Shown in pieces: positions 1 through 10,449 of a stretch of 64,000 nucleotides of DNA. Under the pieces are notes generated by a model that worked only from the letters and a program-made list of their open reading frames with translations, was not told the origin of the DNA and did no database searches. Both the position numbers and the translations under genes were made by a program. The DNA comes from Pisolithus tinctorius (taxonomy: Eukaryota; Basidiomycota; Agaricomycetes; Boletales; Pisolithaceae). The DNA lies in contig JANFAH010000115.1 in NCBI GenBank assembly GCA_024663395.1, forward strand, positions 39,888 to 103,887. Reading direction: 5' to 3'. Position 1 is the stretch's first letter. Every line of letters starts with the position of its first letter.

Positions 1-1203
1 ATCAATCCTCTAGACACTGTGGAACCCCCTGCCTCCCCCAGGACTCACAAGAAAGCTGTGGTATGGACAACAGAGGAGGAAGGCACATTATTGGATTTCT
101 TGGCCTCTCATCTTTCACAGGCCAGCGATGGGAACTTTAAGAAGGCTACGTGGAACGCTGCAGCAGCCCACATGGCTTCATAATCATCCACTGAGTCTGG
201 ATAACAGTGATAAGACAGCTGAATTGTGTGAGCGGAAGTTCAAGGCAGTAAGTCATCATATCATTCTTTTTTTTTGCCTTGCTAACAATTATCCAGCTTA
301 AAAAATCCTACTACGCTGTCGCCGATCTTAAATCGGTGGCCTCTGGCTTTGCTTATGACAATGAGCACAGTGCGATGATCTCGCTGGACAATGCCAATCT
401 TTGGGATTGGTATGTAAAGGTAATGTAGTTTTTTTCTTGTCAGATCATCCACTAACATCTAGTCAGGCGCACAAGATGCGAAGCCGTTTTGCAATTCTGG
501 GTTCCCCCACTTCACCAGCATCGAGCTCCCTTCTCCCCTCGCATGGCCAAGGTTGGTTATCTACTGGCACATGCCACTGCCACGCCTTGTACAACCACGA
601 CCTCTGCCTTCGATACTCCTGCCTCTACTGCACCCCCCACCGCTTCAACCATTCCTACCCCCCTTCCTTTCCTCTCCCTCCTCAACATGAATGCATGCTC
701 TCAATGCTCACCATCGCAAGGACACACAGTCCATGGATCCAAACTCCATCCCCCCTTCCACACCATCAAGTTTTTTGTTGCATGCATCAGCTGGGTCGTC
801 ATCGTCATCGGCCATCACCAGCATCAGTCACGGAAAAAGGAAAGCCGAGTCTGTTGCGATGTCCGAAGGTGGATTGAAGCGCTCTCGGCCCCCGTTGGCC
901 AAAGTGCATGCTGAAGAAGATCGCAGTTCATTCATCACCACCATCACCTCCAGGCTTGATAATTTCATGCACACGATCACTGCCCCATTGCCCCCACCAC
1001 CCACTACCAATCCCCTCATCGACACTGCCATGGACTACATCAACAGCATGCCACAGCTCTCAACAGATGATCGGATCAACATTGGCAACTACTTCCTCAG
1101 CATGACCCTGGATGATGTGAATATTTTCCTCAAGCATCAGGAGCCAGTGAAGCAGATTTGGGTGCAGCGTCGGCTGATGAAGTACCAGGATGGGCAGAGA
1201 TAG
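1..1203 (+). pseudogene. Harbinger-associated Myb/SANT-like DNA-binding protein, 5'-truncated and frameshifted
   Basis: Exon 1 is open from base 1 and carries a Myb/SANT-like helix region (WTTEEEGTLLDFL, then FKKATWNAAAAHM). The frame breaks near base 181, where a stop follows HMAS, and the expected continuation resumes one frame over. An intron fits 249-296 (GTAAGT to CCAG) and a second follows a YVK donor near 420. The last part (691-1203) is a Ser/Pro/Thr-rich linker and an acidic-helical tail ending MKYQDGQR. In PIF/Harbinger elements this second protein is thought to assist transposase binding or import. The assignment rests on the Myb-like motif and on its position facing a Harbinger transposase. 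Confidence 0.7.
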
Positions 1204-1399
1204 GTGTTTGTCTTGTTTTTTTTTTTTTACAATATACAAATGTAGCCCCCCCCCCTGCCTATCCTTTCAAGTCCCCCCCCCCTTTATACAAACATGTACA
1301 TAATAAAATGTACATGACAATGGAAGTTATTTTTCTACATGAGTGTGAAACAATTGTAAGAACATATATTTGTACACCATGAAATCTGAATGTTCAGGC

Positions 1400-2714
1400 T
1401 CAGAGAAGGCCCCTAATTGTAAGCTGGTGCTGATAGTCAATCCACATCATCCTCTTGCAATGTTGTCATGCCTATTATCAGCCCTTCTCCTCTCTGCAGC
1501 ATCTGCTGGTCCATCACCAAGGCTTCCAATACCATCATCCTCTCCTATGTCCATGGCAAGTTCAGGGTCAAAGAACTCTTCTGGATCATAGCGCCATATG
1601 AAATTGTGGAGGCACAGAGAGCAGCAGGTACTTGAGTTTGGGTGTGGATGCTATATTCAGGGGGAATTTGAAGAATCCTCCACCTGTGTTTTATAACACC
1701 AAATATCCATTCAATGGCATTTCTAAGTCCAGCATGGTGAAGGTTGAATAACTCCTCTCGGTTTTGAGGTCTATAAAATAGAAGTTACAGGTACACTGAG
1801 CAGAATGGAATAGCAACTTACCTTAATCCAGCCTGGCGCCATTCTTTCAGATGGTAACAAACACCTCGATAGGGAACCAGAAGTGCATCACAGGTCCCAA
1901 ACCCTGCATCTGCAAGAAGGTACTTCCCAGGTGGCATGTGCAAGTCATTCCTGTGTGCATCATGCCACATGGTTGCATCCTGCAGTGGACCCATCAAAGC
2001 CAGTGAGGGCATATGTGAAGAAGAAGTCAAAATCACAGATGAAGAGACAGTTTTGAGATAGGTAGCCCTTCTGGTTCCTCATGTAGGCTGGTCCTCAGCA
2101 GCAGTGAAATGCCTCGAATATGAGTGCCATCAACTGCACCAATACAATCCTGGAAAAATCGGAAGCATGGGTCACTAGTAATCATAGTTGATATGGGAGT
2201 GTTGTTGGTGGGGAATTGCACTTGGGATGCATAGAATTGTCCCCAGAAAAGAAAGCCAACATGGCTTTGAAATATCTAAAAAATTGTGAGAAAAATATCA
2301 GACAGTCCAATGAACTCCCTACCTAGTGATGGTCCCTGGTGAGTGTTGGAACCTCTCAGCAACATGCCGGGATGACAACCCAGTAACACAGGTGTAGAGG
2401 AATATCCCAAGTTGTTCCTCCACAGAAATTCCATTGCGAGAAGGCACAAAACCATGATGGGTGAGCACCTGCATCAGGTGATCAAAAAACCCCATGGCTG
2501 ACACCAAGGCAAGTCCGTATCCTGTCTGGATGACCATTCAGGAGCTCTAGCATCCACCCTCACCAGTCAGGATTGAGGTATGGTAGGGGATTGGTTCTGA
2601 GTCAGAATGAAAAAGGAGGTCATAGAGGCATAGCACCTGGATCATCACTGCTACTACAAGTGCAGCAAGACAGCAATGACAATGGTGCTGGAGCTGCTGT
2701 GCTTCAAGATCCAT
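1400..2714 (-). pseudogene. Harbinger (HARBI1-like, DDE_Tnp_4) transposase, decayed
   Basis: Starts with ATG at 2714. The N-terminal part has the helix-turn-helix region typical of these fungal transposases (VEEQLGIFLYTCVTGLSSRHVAERFQ, 2480-2330). After an intron comes the first catalytic Asp motif (GAVDGTH, near 2130) and then the second (LADAGF, near 1910). The C-terminal exon ends MWIDYQHQL near 1400. At least three frame changes are visible, around 2470, 2090 and 1460, so the gene cannot make a full protein. The family moves DNA by cut-and-paste with a 3-bp TWA target duplication. Confidence 0.8.
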
Positions 2715-2946
2715 AGCAGAGTTGTTTGATCTGTTATCACAATGTTATCTATTGAACTACAAGTTGTGTTGTTGTCTTATATAATCATCACATGACTACA
2801 TTACTAAAGCAGAAGCCTGAAACTTGGACTTTGCATTCGCACGAGCATGCACAGCTTATATAATCATCATGTGACTTCAGAGGGTGAATGGCGCCTAATA
2901 GTACAGGGAGAGCAGAGCACACTATGATGCACGTTCCCTCAACCAC
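2715..2946. other. Gene-free stretch with a 21-bp direct repeat
   Basis: No coding signal. Two near-identical 21-bp copies (cttatataatcatcacatga type) lie at 2776-2796 and 2855-2875. They may be subterminal repeats of Harbinger A, but this is not established. Confidence 0.5.
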
Positions 2947-4217
2947 CTATCCATCACCGTCACATAATATTCCACGATCCCTTTGACAGGGCATGCAGTA
3001 TCCAACAAGGTTGTTGATGCAAGCAACCCTGCTCATGCGAACCCATCCACCATGATACTTCCCCACACCAACAAACCAAGCCATCCACCACACTCTCCCA
3101 GTCCACCCACCCACTTCCTTCCCTGTCATCTGCATGAACATATGCTCAAGGAGAACACTGATGGCCATCATCCTGAACGTGAGGAGCATGCACCGCCATT
3201 CGACATTTTGATTGGGCATGACTACCACAATTTTGTGCACTACCCCTGATGTGAGAAATGATCCCAGCACATATCCCATACATCCGAACGCAATTCCAAG
3301 AGGCCATCCTCTGACGACAATGCATGTCTGCGGAAACAGTTGATGCCATCTATAACCCAGAAGTCGTGCAACAAGTCTGCTTTCCATGGCTTGTTGAATA
3401 TGGGTGGCCATTGTGCAGGGTCTTGCCGGAGCACGATGACACCAATGAGCGTAGCAATGTCATATATTAGTTGCAAAACAGCAAAGATAGCAACTGCGTG
3501 AAGACAGTGATGATAATGGACTGGATGTATCGGATGAGAGGAGGAAGCATTGCATCAAAGATCCTGCCTCCACTTAGAACAGTAAAGCTCTCGAGCGAAA
3601 ATGCTTGTGTAGCAAGGTGGAATGCACCACATACAATGCTGTGGTACCAAGTAGATAGTAAGACATGTGCTGCGAACCATCCACGTGAGGAGGGACATGT
3701 GTCTGCAGGAAACTGGAGGCTTCCAGACCAGTTCCACCTGATGCCACAGACATTGGTGGAGAGGCCCATCACATCCATGAAGATGGAAGGGGAGAACTGG
3801 CAGGCCAGAGCTGCCGCTTGAGTGGGTCTTTTGCAGTTGTCCATTCGAGTGTGCAGACGACGAAGCAGAAAATAATGAGCTATACAGACTGGGAATCACC
3901 CAATGTCAGAAGAATGAAAGATGACATGAGTGCAGCATACCGCAAAATCAACATTAAAAAAACATTTTCTGAGGGCCCCCACCTGTGAAATCAATGCCGA
4001 TGGTGGCTTGGAAAGCCAGGAGAGCGATGAGTGGCCACAGTGCGATGCACAACACACGTGTTCTGGGGAGAATGACTAGGACTGCAGCGACATAGTAAGA
4101 GAGGCATGTTGATACGATGTACATGAAGAATGTGGGTGCGTCGAACAGGTGTCTCTCTGACACAGGTGGTACATGGAAGAAGTGGGTGAGCAGGTCCTCA
4201 AGGAATGACCAGGCCAT
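2947..4217 (-). pseudogene. Wax-synthase-like membrane O-acyltransferase (MBOAT_2 type), frameshifted
   Basis: The first exon (4217 to ~3970) encodes two membrane segments (FMYIVSTCLSYYVAAVLVIL and VLCIALWPLIALLAFQ). Further on I see family-like blocks: NVCGIRWNWS (~3750), GGRIFDAMLPPLIRY (~3540), PPIFNKPWKADLLHDFW (~3380), YRWHQLFP (~3345) and FLTSGVVH (~3245), whose His is the expected catalytic residue. These blocks lie in different frames. Breaks fall near 3960 (a T run), ~3830, ~3490 and 3356, and most behave like loss of one base. Family members acylate fatty alcohols or terpenoids in the ER membrane. It lies 255 bp downstream of Rpn6 on the same strand. The family call is from memory; an unrelated multipass acyltransferase is the alternative. 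Confidence 0.55.
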
Positions 4218-4472
4218 CGTTGTCAGGCGATGACAACTGGAGGCTGCTCAGGTTTGTTTTCGTGGTTTATTATATAGTCCAACATTTTTTACAAGTGCAC
4301 AGAACATGAAAAGCCCTGCAGTGTTTGTGGGTACACAGTCGACCATGGCGCCATGTACTGGAGCGCACATTAGCCAGCTACCCTCAGTGATGAGACTCCA
4401 AATTCACCCTCTCCGAGCATGCCCACATGGATGGCCTGCTACAAGCTAGAACTAGTACTACAGCACAACCCT

Positions 4473-6266
4473 CTATGCAATCTTGACCATCTACACAAAC
4501 ATTGTCAACGATTATATATATAAAACCAAAACGAACTCACCTTTGCATACAACGATCCCATGACCTTCCCAACCTGCTTCAGTGTATCAATTGCAGCACC
4601 ATACATATCCTATCAGTGGACAAGTCAGCAGTGTGACGTGGCAATTGCAAGCAAGCATTACTTACATCTACTTCTGGTTCATCAAAGACTAATAGACATC
4701 CCTTTCCTTGATCGAGGATGCCATAAAACACTTTGTCCAGTATCATCTGGGACAGCCTTTGTAAACAAAACACAGGTGAGTTGTTACGAGTACATTGTGT
4801 GTGGTGAAAAAGCTCACTTCGCTTCGACGTTCTGTCGACCTTGACCAACTTGTTTGGCGACATAATCGATCTCAATGATGGAATAAGATTCAATGATGCA
4901 TAACAGGTTCTGTTCGAGAAGTGTATCGTAAAGCACTGTGAGGTGCGAATGGATCGTGAAGTCCAATGAGAGTTCTGCCCAACACGATGGTCAGGGGATG
5001 AGGGAGACGCACCATCTTTATAATCCCTGAGCACCTTTTCGAATTCAGCCAGATTATGGTTTTGGTGGGCAAGCACTACCACACACATGCATTCGATCTC
5101 ACACAGTTGAGCATATTTCACCACCAGTTTGATAGATAGAAGAGTGGTGACATCCTCTGACTGTGATAGACCTGAGTCTGGGACCAGTTGATGGTGGAAG
5201 ATACACACGAGATTCAGCATGACTTTGCATAGGAGAATATACTTCAATGCGTTCAGTGTGCTCCAGTCATCTTGAGACGACATGTTCTCAAACGTGTTGT
5301 AGAAGTAGGAGTAAGCAGTGGTGTAATCTTTATCCTCTGCATGAAGAATCCCAGATTGTAAATTGAGCACTGCTCGTAAATGCGGTGGGCAGTATATCGA
5401 GTTAGCAGCTGTCCGAGCTGATGTGAGGGCAGCCTAGGATAGTCGAGTCGAGTGAGTTATGTTCAGAAAGCAAGGAAGAACTGTACCTTTGCTTTTACCA
5501 AGTTTCCGATGCCACGATAGACACGACTCTCAAAGAGATGGACTTTGGTGAGGATCATTTTGTCGTCCAATTTCTTAAGTTCTGTTAGAAGTGTATCTAT
5601 CCATGTCAGAGCAGCTTTAAACTGCAAAACTTCCAACTGGCTAAGTGAGTATAAGAAACACATCCACCCGCGTATATATACAGCAAGACTCACAGTAAGA
5701 TGAGACAGATTTCCAAGCTGTATTTGAGGAATATCTGTTTCCCACATTTCGACCAGTCGATGTTATCCAATAGAATGTCAATTTAGGTCTGACGACTGTT
5801 GGGTATGTCAATGAAGTAATTGAGTAGGGTACAAACTACATGGGTGAATGTGAATTTCAATAAAGTAACTGGAGCATTGGCACACACTGAGTTTTGCAGT
5901 TTTGGCTTTTGAGGTGGATGACATGAACAATCTCGAAAGGGTGATCACCTCTGCCAACCCTTGTGCATTTCTGCTCATCCATGAGGGCGACTGTGGCAAG
6001 GAGGAATTGGCAAGTGGGCTCACCTCTGATCTCGGTATAGTTCTGCGAGTTTAATCATGGCGTTTTCTTGGTCTCGCAGTACCTGATCTCTCTTGACATT
6101 GGATGGCGATGCTGTTGGGGGTGAAGTGATTGGGTAGCTTGGATGGCATCGAACACAAGTGACAAACTGACAAACCTGATGAGACGAGAATTTGCTTGTA
6201 AATCTCTTCTGCCCGTGCTGGGTTGGCATTCTTGGCATTGTCCAGCAGTGCTTGGTTGGTGGTCAT
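4473..6266 (-). pseudogene. RPN6: 26S proteasome lid subunit Rpn6 (PSMD11), one internal stop
   Basis: Eleven exons can be assembled: 6266-6176, 6111-6024, 5970-5888, 5835-5694, 5640-5487, 5433-5209, 5160-5013, 4974-4818, 4756-4666, 4609-4541 and 4490-4473. Introns have GT..AG ends, and the exons add up to 421 codons, the usual Rpn6 length. Clear Rpn6 blocks are LRDQENAMIKLAELYRDQ, ALTWIDTLLTELKKLDDKM, LQSGILHAEDKDYTTAYSY, YVAKQVGQGRQNVEAKLSQ and the C-terminal YAKMVKIA (TPR-like solenoid, then PCI domain). Rpn6 clamps core particle and lid together and is essential. Codon 105 is TAA (5785-5783) where Gln is expected, and several conserved Arg/Ala/Asp positions read Cys, Gln, His, Val or Asn, all explained by C-to-T changes. 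So this looks like a dying duplicate. It is divergent from Rpn7, with only tens of bases between the starts. Confidence 0.88.
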
Positions 6267-6508
6267 GGTGGTGGTGGTTGTGGTGTTGTGGTGACATGTC
6301 CATCGTGGGACTAACACCGGGCACTGACACGTTCCTCCTGCTTTCAAGCAACCTAGCCATTGCCAACAACACTGTCCTCCCCATACCAAATCTCAGCCTC
6401 CCGCGACACCTGTTTACACTTATAAACTCTTCTCTGGGCCATCTACACGATGTCACACACAAATCACTCTAGTGGAAGGCATCAAGGCAGACAGTGCATA
6501 GACACTTA

Positions 6509-6626
6509 GAGCTAGTTCGGTAACGAAGTCCCACAAAGAATCCAGGTGAAAAAACCCCAAAAAAAGTCCCAGGCCTTCATGACATAAGCATACAGAGTTC
6601 AATCGGAGCCCCAATTTAGGAGGAGA
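6509..6626 (+). repeat. Left terminal inverted repeat of Harbinger B
   Basis: 118 bp, matching the reverse complement of 22390-22507 with about four or five differences. It starts GAGCTAGTTCGGTAAC, close to the GAGCCAGTTCGGAAAC terminus of Harbinger D, so B and D are related. TTA lies immediately outside. Confidence 0.95.
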
Positions 6627-8142
6627 GCATCTGGTGTATGGCCGAGATGCCATGCTAGAGGCAGGGTTATGCATCAAAGCTCCACTTGTACAGCATCTAC
6701 TCTTGCTTCTCCCTCCATTCATTGCCATGCCCCCTCGTAAAGCAGCAAAATCATCTGACCACAAGGGTAAATCTCATAGTTTGCAGTCCCCAGATGGCCA
6801 CTCGATGCAAGTGTTGTGGTCAGATAAGGATACATTTGCTCTTCTTGACTTCATCGATTCCCACAAGGCAACCACTGGTGATGGTTTAAATTTCAAGGTG
6901 CCATTTTGGAATGCCTGTGCAGCTTCTCCGATGCTTGCAAACCCTGAGAAAGGGGGGCCCAAAACCCCTAAATCATGTAAAGAGAAATGGAAAAGGGTGC
7001 ATGAGTCAGTCAAATGACAGAATAACTAGCTGATATCACACAGCTACGAAGCACATACATGGTTGTTGATCATCTCAGCTGTTCATCTGGATTTGTGTAT
7101 TCCCTGAAGTCAGGGGCTGATATCAGTGTTGCAAACAAGAATTCATGGGATGGTTACATGAAGGTATGATTCAATCTGATTGGATTGAATGTCCTGTGCT
7201 AATGACAATGTCAGCAGGTCCACAAGGATGCAGCCCCTTATGAAAACAAGGGATGGCTATTTTATGACAGGATGAGTGTGCTCATACCTTCCAAGTGCAA
7301 GGGCTTGAATTGCTTTTTGGCATTGAGTATCAACGATTCTTCTGGAGGCCTGTCCTGCACCAGGTTGAGTTCTTCCAACAGTGAGAGCATGGGGAACAAC
7401 ACACTGTCCCTGGGGTCACATTCCATTGACCTCACGATACCAGTGCCCATCGGAGGAAGTGCACCTAGCGCACCAGCAATCAGTCATGACGTGGATATGT
7501 CGTCCATTGTCTTATCAGCATCGCCATCTACCAACCAAATGATTTTCTACCCATTCACAACTGGAAGCGCTGGCTTCAGTATGCCAACAACTTCCTATGC
7601 TCCACCATTGTGGCCATCTGCCAATCAACCCTTGTTCCACTCATTTGCAGCTGGAAATCCCATCCCTGCTATGCTAACAACTTCCCATCACCTGGTGCCA
7701 TCTACTGTCACTTCAGAACATAGCAGATCTACTTTTAACTGGTGCTCAGACCAGTCTGCTGCCCCCCCTGGCACACCATCAAACTTCACTCCTCCAACTG
7801 CCCTGTCATCATTCAATGGCTCGTATGTCAGCTCTGTCAAGCCATCCTCAAGTATTTCGGCTCATATGGAGCACTCCAGAAAGCAGAAGGCAGACAACGA
7901 CAACGATCAATCTGTCATATTGGGTGCTCTTTCAAGCACTGTGGGTTCAACCACCTCATCAGCACGAAAGCAACGCACAGGGAACATGATACTTGAACAA
8001 GTGGAAGAGGAAGTTGGAGGTATCCATGGTACAGTCTGCTCGCATATGACCGCTGTCACCCATGCAATCACATCCCTTGTGGAGTCACCTGTGCCTGTTC
8101 AACCTGTGGCCAATCCCAAGCCTGATTTCCACCAAGACCTGG

Positions 8143-9953
8143 TGTGAGTCAAAGTGAGGTTCAGTGGTGGAAACCAACCAAAACCAACACAAAAGACAAA
8201 AAGGGCGAGTGGTGGTGTGCCTATGTGGTACCTAGATGGTAGAACCTTTGATTTGGGAGGGTTTTTGCGAACTACAACACTCAAAGATGAATGCTGAGGG
8301 TTGGGGGTGCTCCTGACAAAGAGGGAGCAAGAATGTGATAGATCGTGATGGAGTAGACTGCTGTCAGCCTACAGATGGATGGATGATGACTTAATTCGAC
8401 GTCCTAGGCTGCACTGAGCTCAGGAAGGGCTTGGAGCAAAGTATATTGATAATAGATGATGATAAGTGAAGTAGACGATAGCTAGACCCTTAATAAAGTC
8501 TCAACTATCAAAGCTGATGAATGATTCTCTGAGTGATGATAAAATGCGAGCAAGAGGGGCTCTCTGATGTCTTCTCCTCCTTTCCCACCTAAGTACAGTG
8601 ACTTATATACAGTACAGGGGCATTGCCTATGGAAAACAAGGTGCAAACACTTGGTAAGTGATTGGTAACTGATGAGTAAGGAATGTAAGGAATGGGTAAT
8701 CATCTTGGAAAGCATTGGTAAACATTGGTAAGGATAAGTAAGCCAAAAAGCAAAGAATCAGTAAGCAAAGTCAAAAGATTGGTAAGTATTGGCAATAGGT
8801 GAGTCAAGGACAGTCAGAATGTCAGAGTATGAGTCAAGTAATGTGAGGAACTGGGAAAACACACTGGAATCACATTAGGGGGAGGCTGTGCATGTCACAT
8901 CTCGAAGAGATCTCCTTTGGGCCAAAGTGGGATGACAGAGAGGCAGTGCCAATCTGATACCGATACAGTACATCCAAAAGTGGACAGGGTGAGTCAGATG
9001 TCAATAGGGGTCAAGCTTTGGGGGTCTGTGGGGTGACAGGAGCATAGGGGATCACAACTTTCCCCCCCAAACCATCCTCTCAGTGAAGCAAATAAAACTT
9101 CATGAATGAGGCTCTGATGGAAGAAAGGATGAAGGGGGAGCGTCTTCTGCTGTATCTTGCAATAAGGAGGCAAGATGTGCATCATACTCGTCATGGATGT
9201 GATCAGGGAGAGTAGAGAACAGTAGATTATACTGTAGCTGTTGCAATTTTGGGAGAATGACAGATGAGACTGGTATGAAGATGTTGCAGGGAGCAGGGAG
9301 GAAGGATCCATATGCTTCTTGGACTGGAGAGACTGAAACGACCACATAAGACCTTTCCAAGCAAATGACAGACCTGAGGCGACCAAAGAATGTCCTCCTA
9401 GAGGTCATACTGACAAAAAGAATGCACTGTCCAAGCTGGATGGGCTGAGAGGGGGCAGATGAGGATGGGATGTACCAGGATGCTTCAGGACAGAAGCTGG
9501 TAGGAACTCCTGGTAGATATACATAGCCATGGTCCCTAGCAAAGGGGACAAGCGAAATGATTGATGTGGAGGCAGCCATATCAGAAGAATTAGCGAAATG
9601 AGCATCTTGTTGGAGGGAGTGCTGTAGAAACATGTGGAGTGTGCAAATCCTTTCCAATTTTGGAAGGTAGGATCACGTGGCTGAGCACTACAAGTGAGTG
9701 TGGGAATGGTTTCGGTATCTGCAGAACTGGCAGAGATATGTCAAAAACTGGGATGCCATACACAGGCGCTTAAGAATTTTGACCAGTGCTTAACTCGCTC
9801 CCTTCTTTTTCTTTGGCATTGACAACTCGTTCTTGTGCAAGGGATGACTGCCAACATTTCTGGCTGTCCTTCTTTGCATGAGAGCTATTGTCTTCATCTC
9901 CATTCATCAGCTGTATCCATGTCCACCTCACCAAACACCTTTGGTGTGTGACA
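8143..9953 (-). mobile_element. Solo LTR X1 (X family, subfamily a)
   Basis: On the minus strand it starts TGTCACACACC and ends GACTCACA, so it has TGT..ACA ends. A 4-bp duplication CTGG flanks it (8139-8142 and 9954-9957). No internal retrotransposon region is attached. A TATA box (TATATAA, minus strand) lies at 8609-8603, downstream of the conserved 159-codon ORF, which therefore lies in the U3 part. Confidence 0.85.
9100..9579 (-). CDS. ORF-X, conserved 159-residue protein encoded in the X LTR (copy 1)
   Basis: An open frame from MAASTSII to SEPHS, the same length as in X2 and X4. Recognisable blocks are FARDHGYVYLPGVPTSF, SMTSRRTFFGRLRSV, ERSYVVVSVSP and LPDHIHDEYDAHL. I do not recognise the family and see no signal peptide, membrane segment or metal-binding motif. 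An in-frame extension upstream (ATG at 9657) is not shared by subfamily b, so the inner ATG is preferred. Several differences from X4 are Arg to Cys/His changes of the CpG-decay type. Function unknown. Confidence 0.6.
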   Translation of the reverse strand: MAASTSIISLVPFARDHGYVYLPGVPTSFCPEASWYIPSSSAPSQPIQLGQCILFVSMTSRRTFFGRLRSVICLERSYVVVSVSPVQEAYGSFLPAPCNIFIPVSSVILPKLQQLQYNLLFSTLPDHIHDEYDAHLASLLQDTAEDAPPSSFLPSEPHS

Positions 9954-10449
9954 CTGGTCCATCCATTGGTGACCGAGGCAACACAGAAGCTGTTGCTGTT
10001 GGACATGGATAAGTTCTCACCAGCTGACATTGTCAGGATTGCAAATCACTTTGAGGGAAATTTTGCCCATGCCAGTCTGTACTTATCACTCACTAGTGAT
10101 CCTGACTGTATGGCTACAGTTCAGCATGCATGGCTTGAGGCAAAGCTCAATGAGATTGGGAGACATTTGCAATAGTTGTTGTACTTGCAGCTTGTAGTGT
10201 TCATTTTTACCTTTACATTTGTTGCAATATCATCTGCATTTTGGTTCTCAAAGTCTACCTCTGGAGACTCAAAAAGAAATGCATTTTGGATCATACGGGT
10301 AGCGTAACGTAGAGGGAAATGATGGTATATAAATGCTAATCCATGATGAACTCTCCCCTTCATACTTGTTCGGCAATGTAACTATTCCAAATGCTTTGTG
10401 CGGTTGCACCCCACCTCACCAGAGTCTGCTGACTTTGACCAAGCGATGT

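Larger units (their letters stand above)
1..2714. mobile_element. PIF/Harbinger DNA transposon (element A), left end outside window
   Basis: The block has the layout of the two other Harbinger copies in this window: a Myb/SANT-like partner gene and a DDE transposase gene pointing at each other (plus strand 1-1203, minus strand 2714-1400), with a short gap between. Both genes are broken by frameshifts. The left terminus lies before base 1 and I could not find a convincing right terminal inverted repeat, so the right limit is the transposase start codon, not the true end. Confidence 0.75.
6727..10175 (+). pseudogene. Harbinger B Myb/SANT-like partner protein, interrupted by solo LTR X1
   Basis: Starts MPPRKAAKSS at 6727. 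The Myb/SANT-like part (VLWSDKDTFALLDFI, then KSCKEKWKR) fills exon 1 to ~6997. Exon 2 (about 7045-7163) reads FVYSLKSGADISVANKNSWDGYMK, and exon 3 starts near 7217 with HKDAAPYENKGW. A long Ser/Pro/Thr-rich linker runs to 8142. X1 then interrupts the gene. After removing X1 and one copy of its CTGG duplication, the frame continues through LVHPLVTEATQKLLLL to a helical C-terminus ending NEIGRHLQ at 10175. Apart from X1 the reading frame is clean, so the gene was probably functional until that insertion. Its partner is the transposase on the opposite strand. Confidence 0.82.
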
